A stretch of 64,000 nucleotides of DNA from assembly GCA_026745465.1 (NCBI GenBank), contig JACYXH010000175.1:2739501-2803500 (forward strand), in the 5' to 3' direction. Below, one piece after another: positions 63,808-64,000 of the stretch. The position numbers and the translations under genes were made by a program. Numbering within the stretch: the stretch's first letter is position 1; the number at the start of each line of letters is the position of its first letter. Under the pieces are notes generated by a model that saw only the letters and a program-made list of their open reading frames with translations, had not been told where the DNA came from and searched no databases. Source of the DNA: Lota lota (Eukaryota; Chordata; Actinopteri; Gadiformes; Lotidae).

Positions 63808-64000
63808 AACATATATATATATGTGTGTATATAAACATATACATATATGTGTATATAAACATATACATATATATATATATATGAAAAACCTTCCCACATA
63901 TACATATATATATATATATTTATACTGTATATATATATATGTCTGTATATAAACATATACATATATGTATATGTGGGAAGGTTTTTATGTAGTCTTTGAC
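63808..64000. repeat. AT/TATG-rich repeat enclosed by an inverted repeat
   Basis: TA/CATATA microsatellite sequence. GAAAAACCTTCCCACATATA at about 63882-63901 is matched in reverse complement by TATATGTGGGAAGGTTTTT at about 63969-63987, close to the window end. Confidence 0.85.

Overview
The window looks like a stretch of a teleost fish nuclear genome. The evidence is three vertebrate genes with spliced or GC-rich vertebrate-type coding sequence, AT-rich noncoding DNA, fragments of repeat types common in fishes, and very many long dinucleotide and homopolymer tracts. That microsatellite density would suit a gadiform such as a cod-like fish, but the species is an inference.

Layout. 1-5108: flanking DNA with simple repeats and no gene I can support. 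5109-21851 (+): a complete VWA5B1-type gene. I traced 21 coding exons by reading acceptor and donor sites and checking codon phase at each junction; they sum to 3903 nt (1300 codons plus stop). Its introns hold microsatellites, several minisatellites, two foldback elements and an internal duplication. 21852-26841: 3' UTR and intergenic DNA. 26842-28427 (-): MUL1, a mitochondrial E3 ubiquitin ligase, four coding exons, 352 codons, convergent with VWA5B1. 28428-34828: a hAT-like element, other repeat remnants and the GC-rich promoter area of the next gene. 34829-35893 (+): an intronless FAM43B-type gene, 354 codons. 35894-64000: about 28 kb without a convincing gene. It holds the FAM43B 3' UTR, dense microsatellites, a probable solo LTR, foldback repeats, a minisatellite, one isolated exon-like candidate at 39829-39950, and complex unique stretches that may be conserved noncoding elements.

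The order VWA5B1 - MUL1 - FAM43B matches, from memory, the human 1p36.12 neighbourhood, so this appears to be an ancestral vertebrate block and supports the gene names. The three genes have no known shared pathway. CAMK2N1, which I recall between VWA5B1 and MUL1 in human, was not seen here.

I found no operon, CRISPR array, tRNA, rRNA or intact mobile element, and nothing I would call a new biological system. The points most worth checking are: splice sites built from or touching microsatellites (MUL1 exon 3; VWA5B1 exons 5, 6 and 20); a solo LTR beside a foldback element; a three-copy dispersed repeat; perfect hairpins in the VWA5B1-MUL1 interval; an unexplained block with overlapping open frames at about 55.5-56.1 kb; and the candidate exon at 39.8 kb. 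All similarity statements rest on recalled family knowledge, not on a search.
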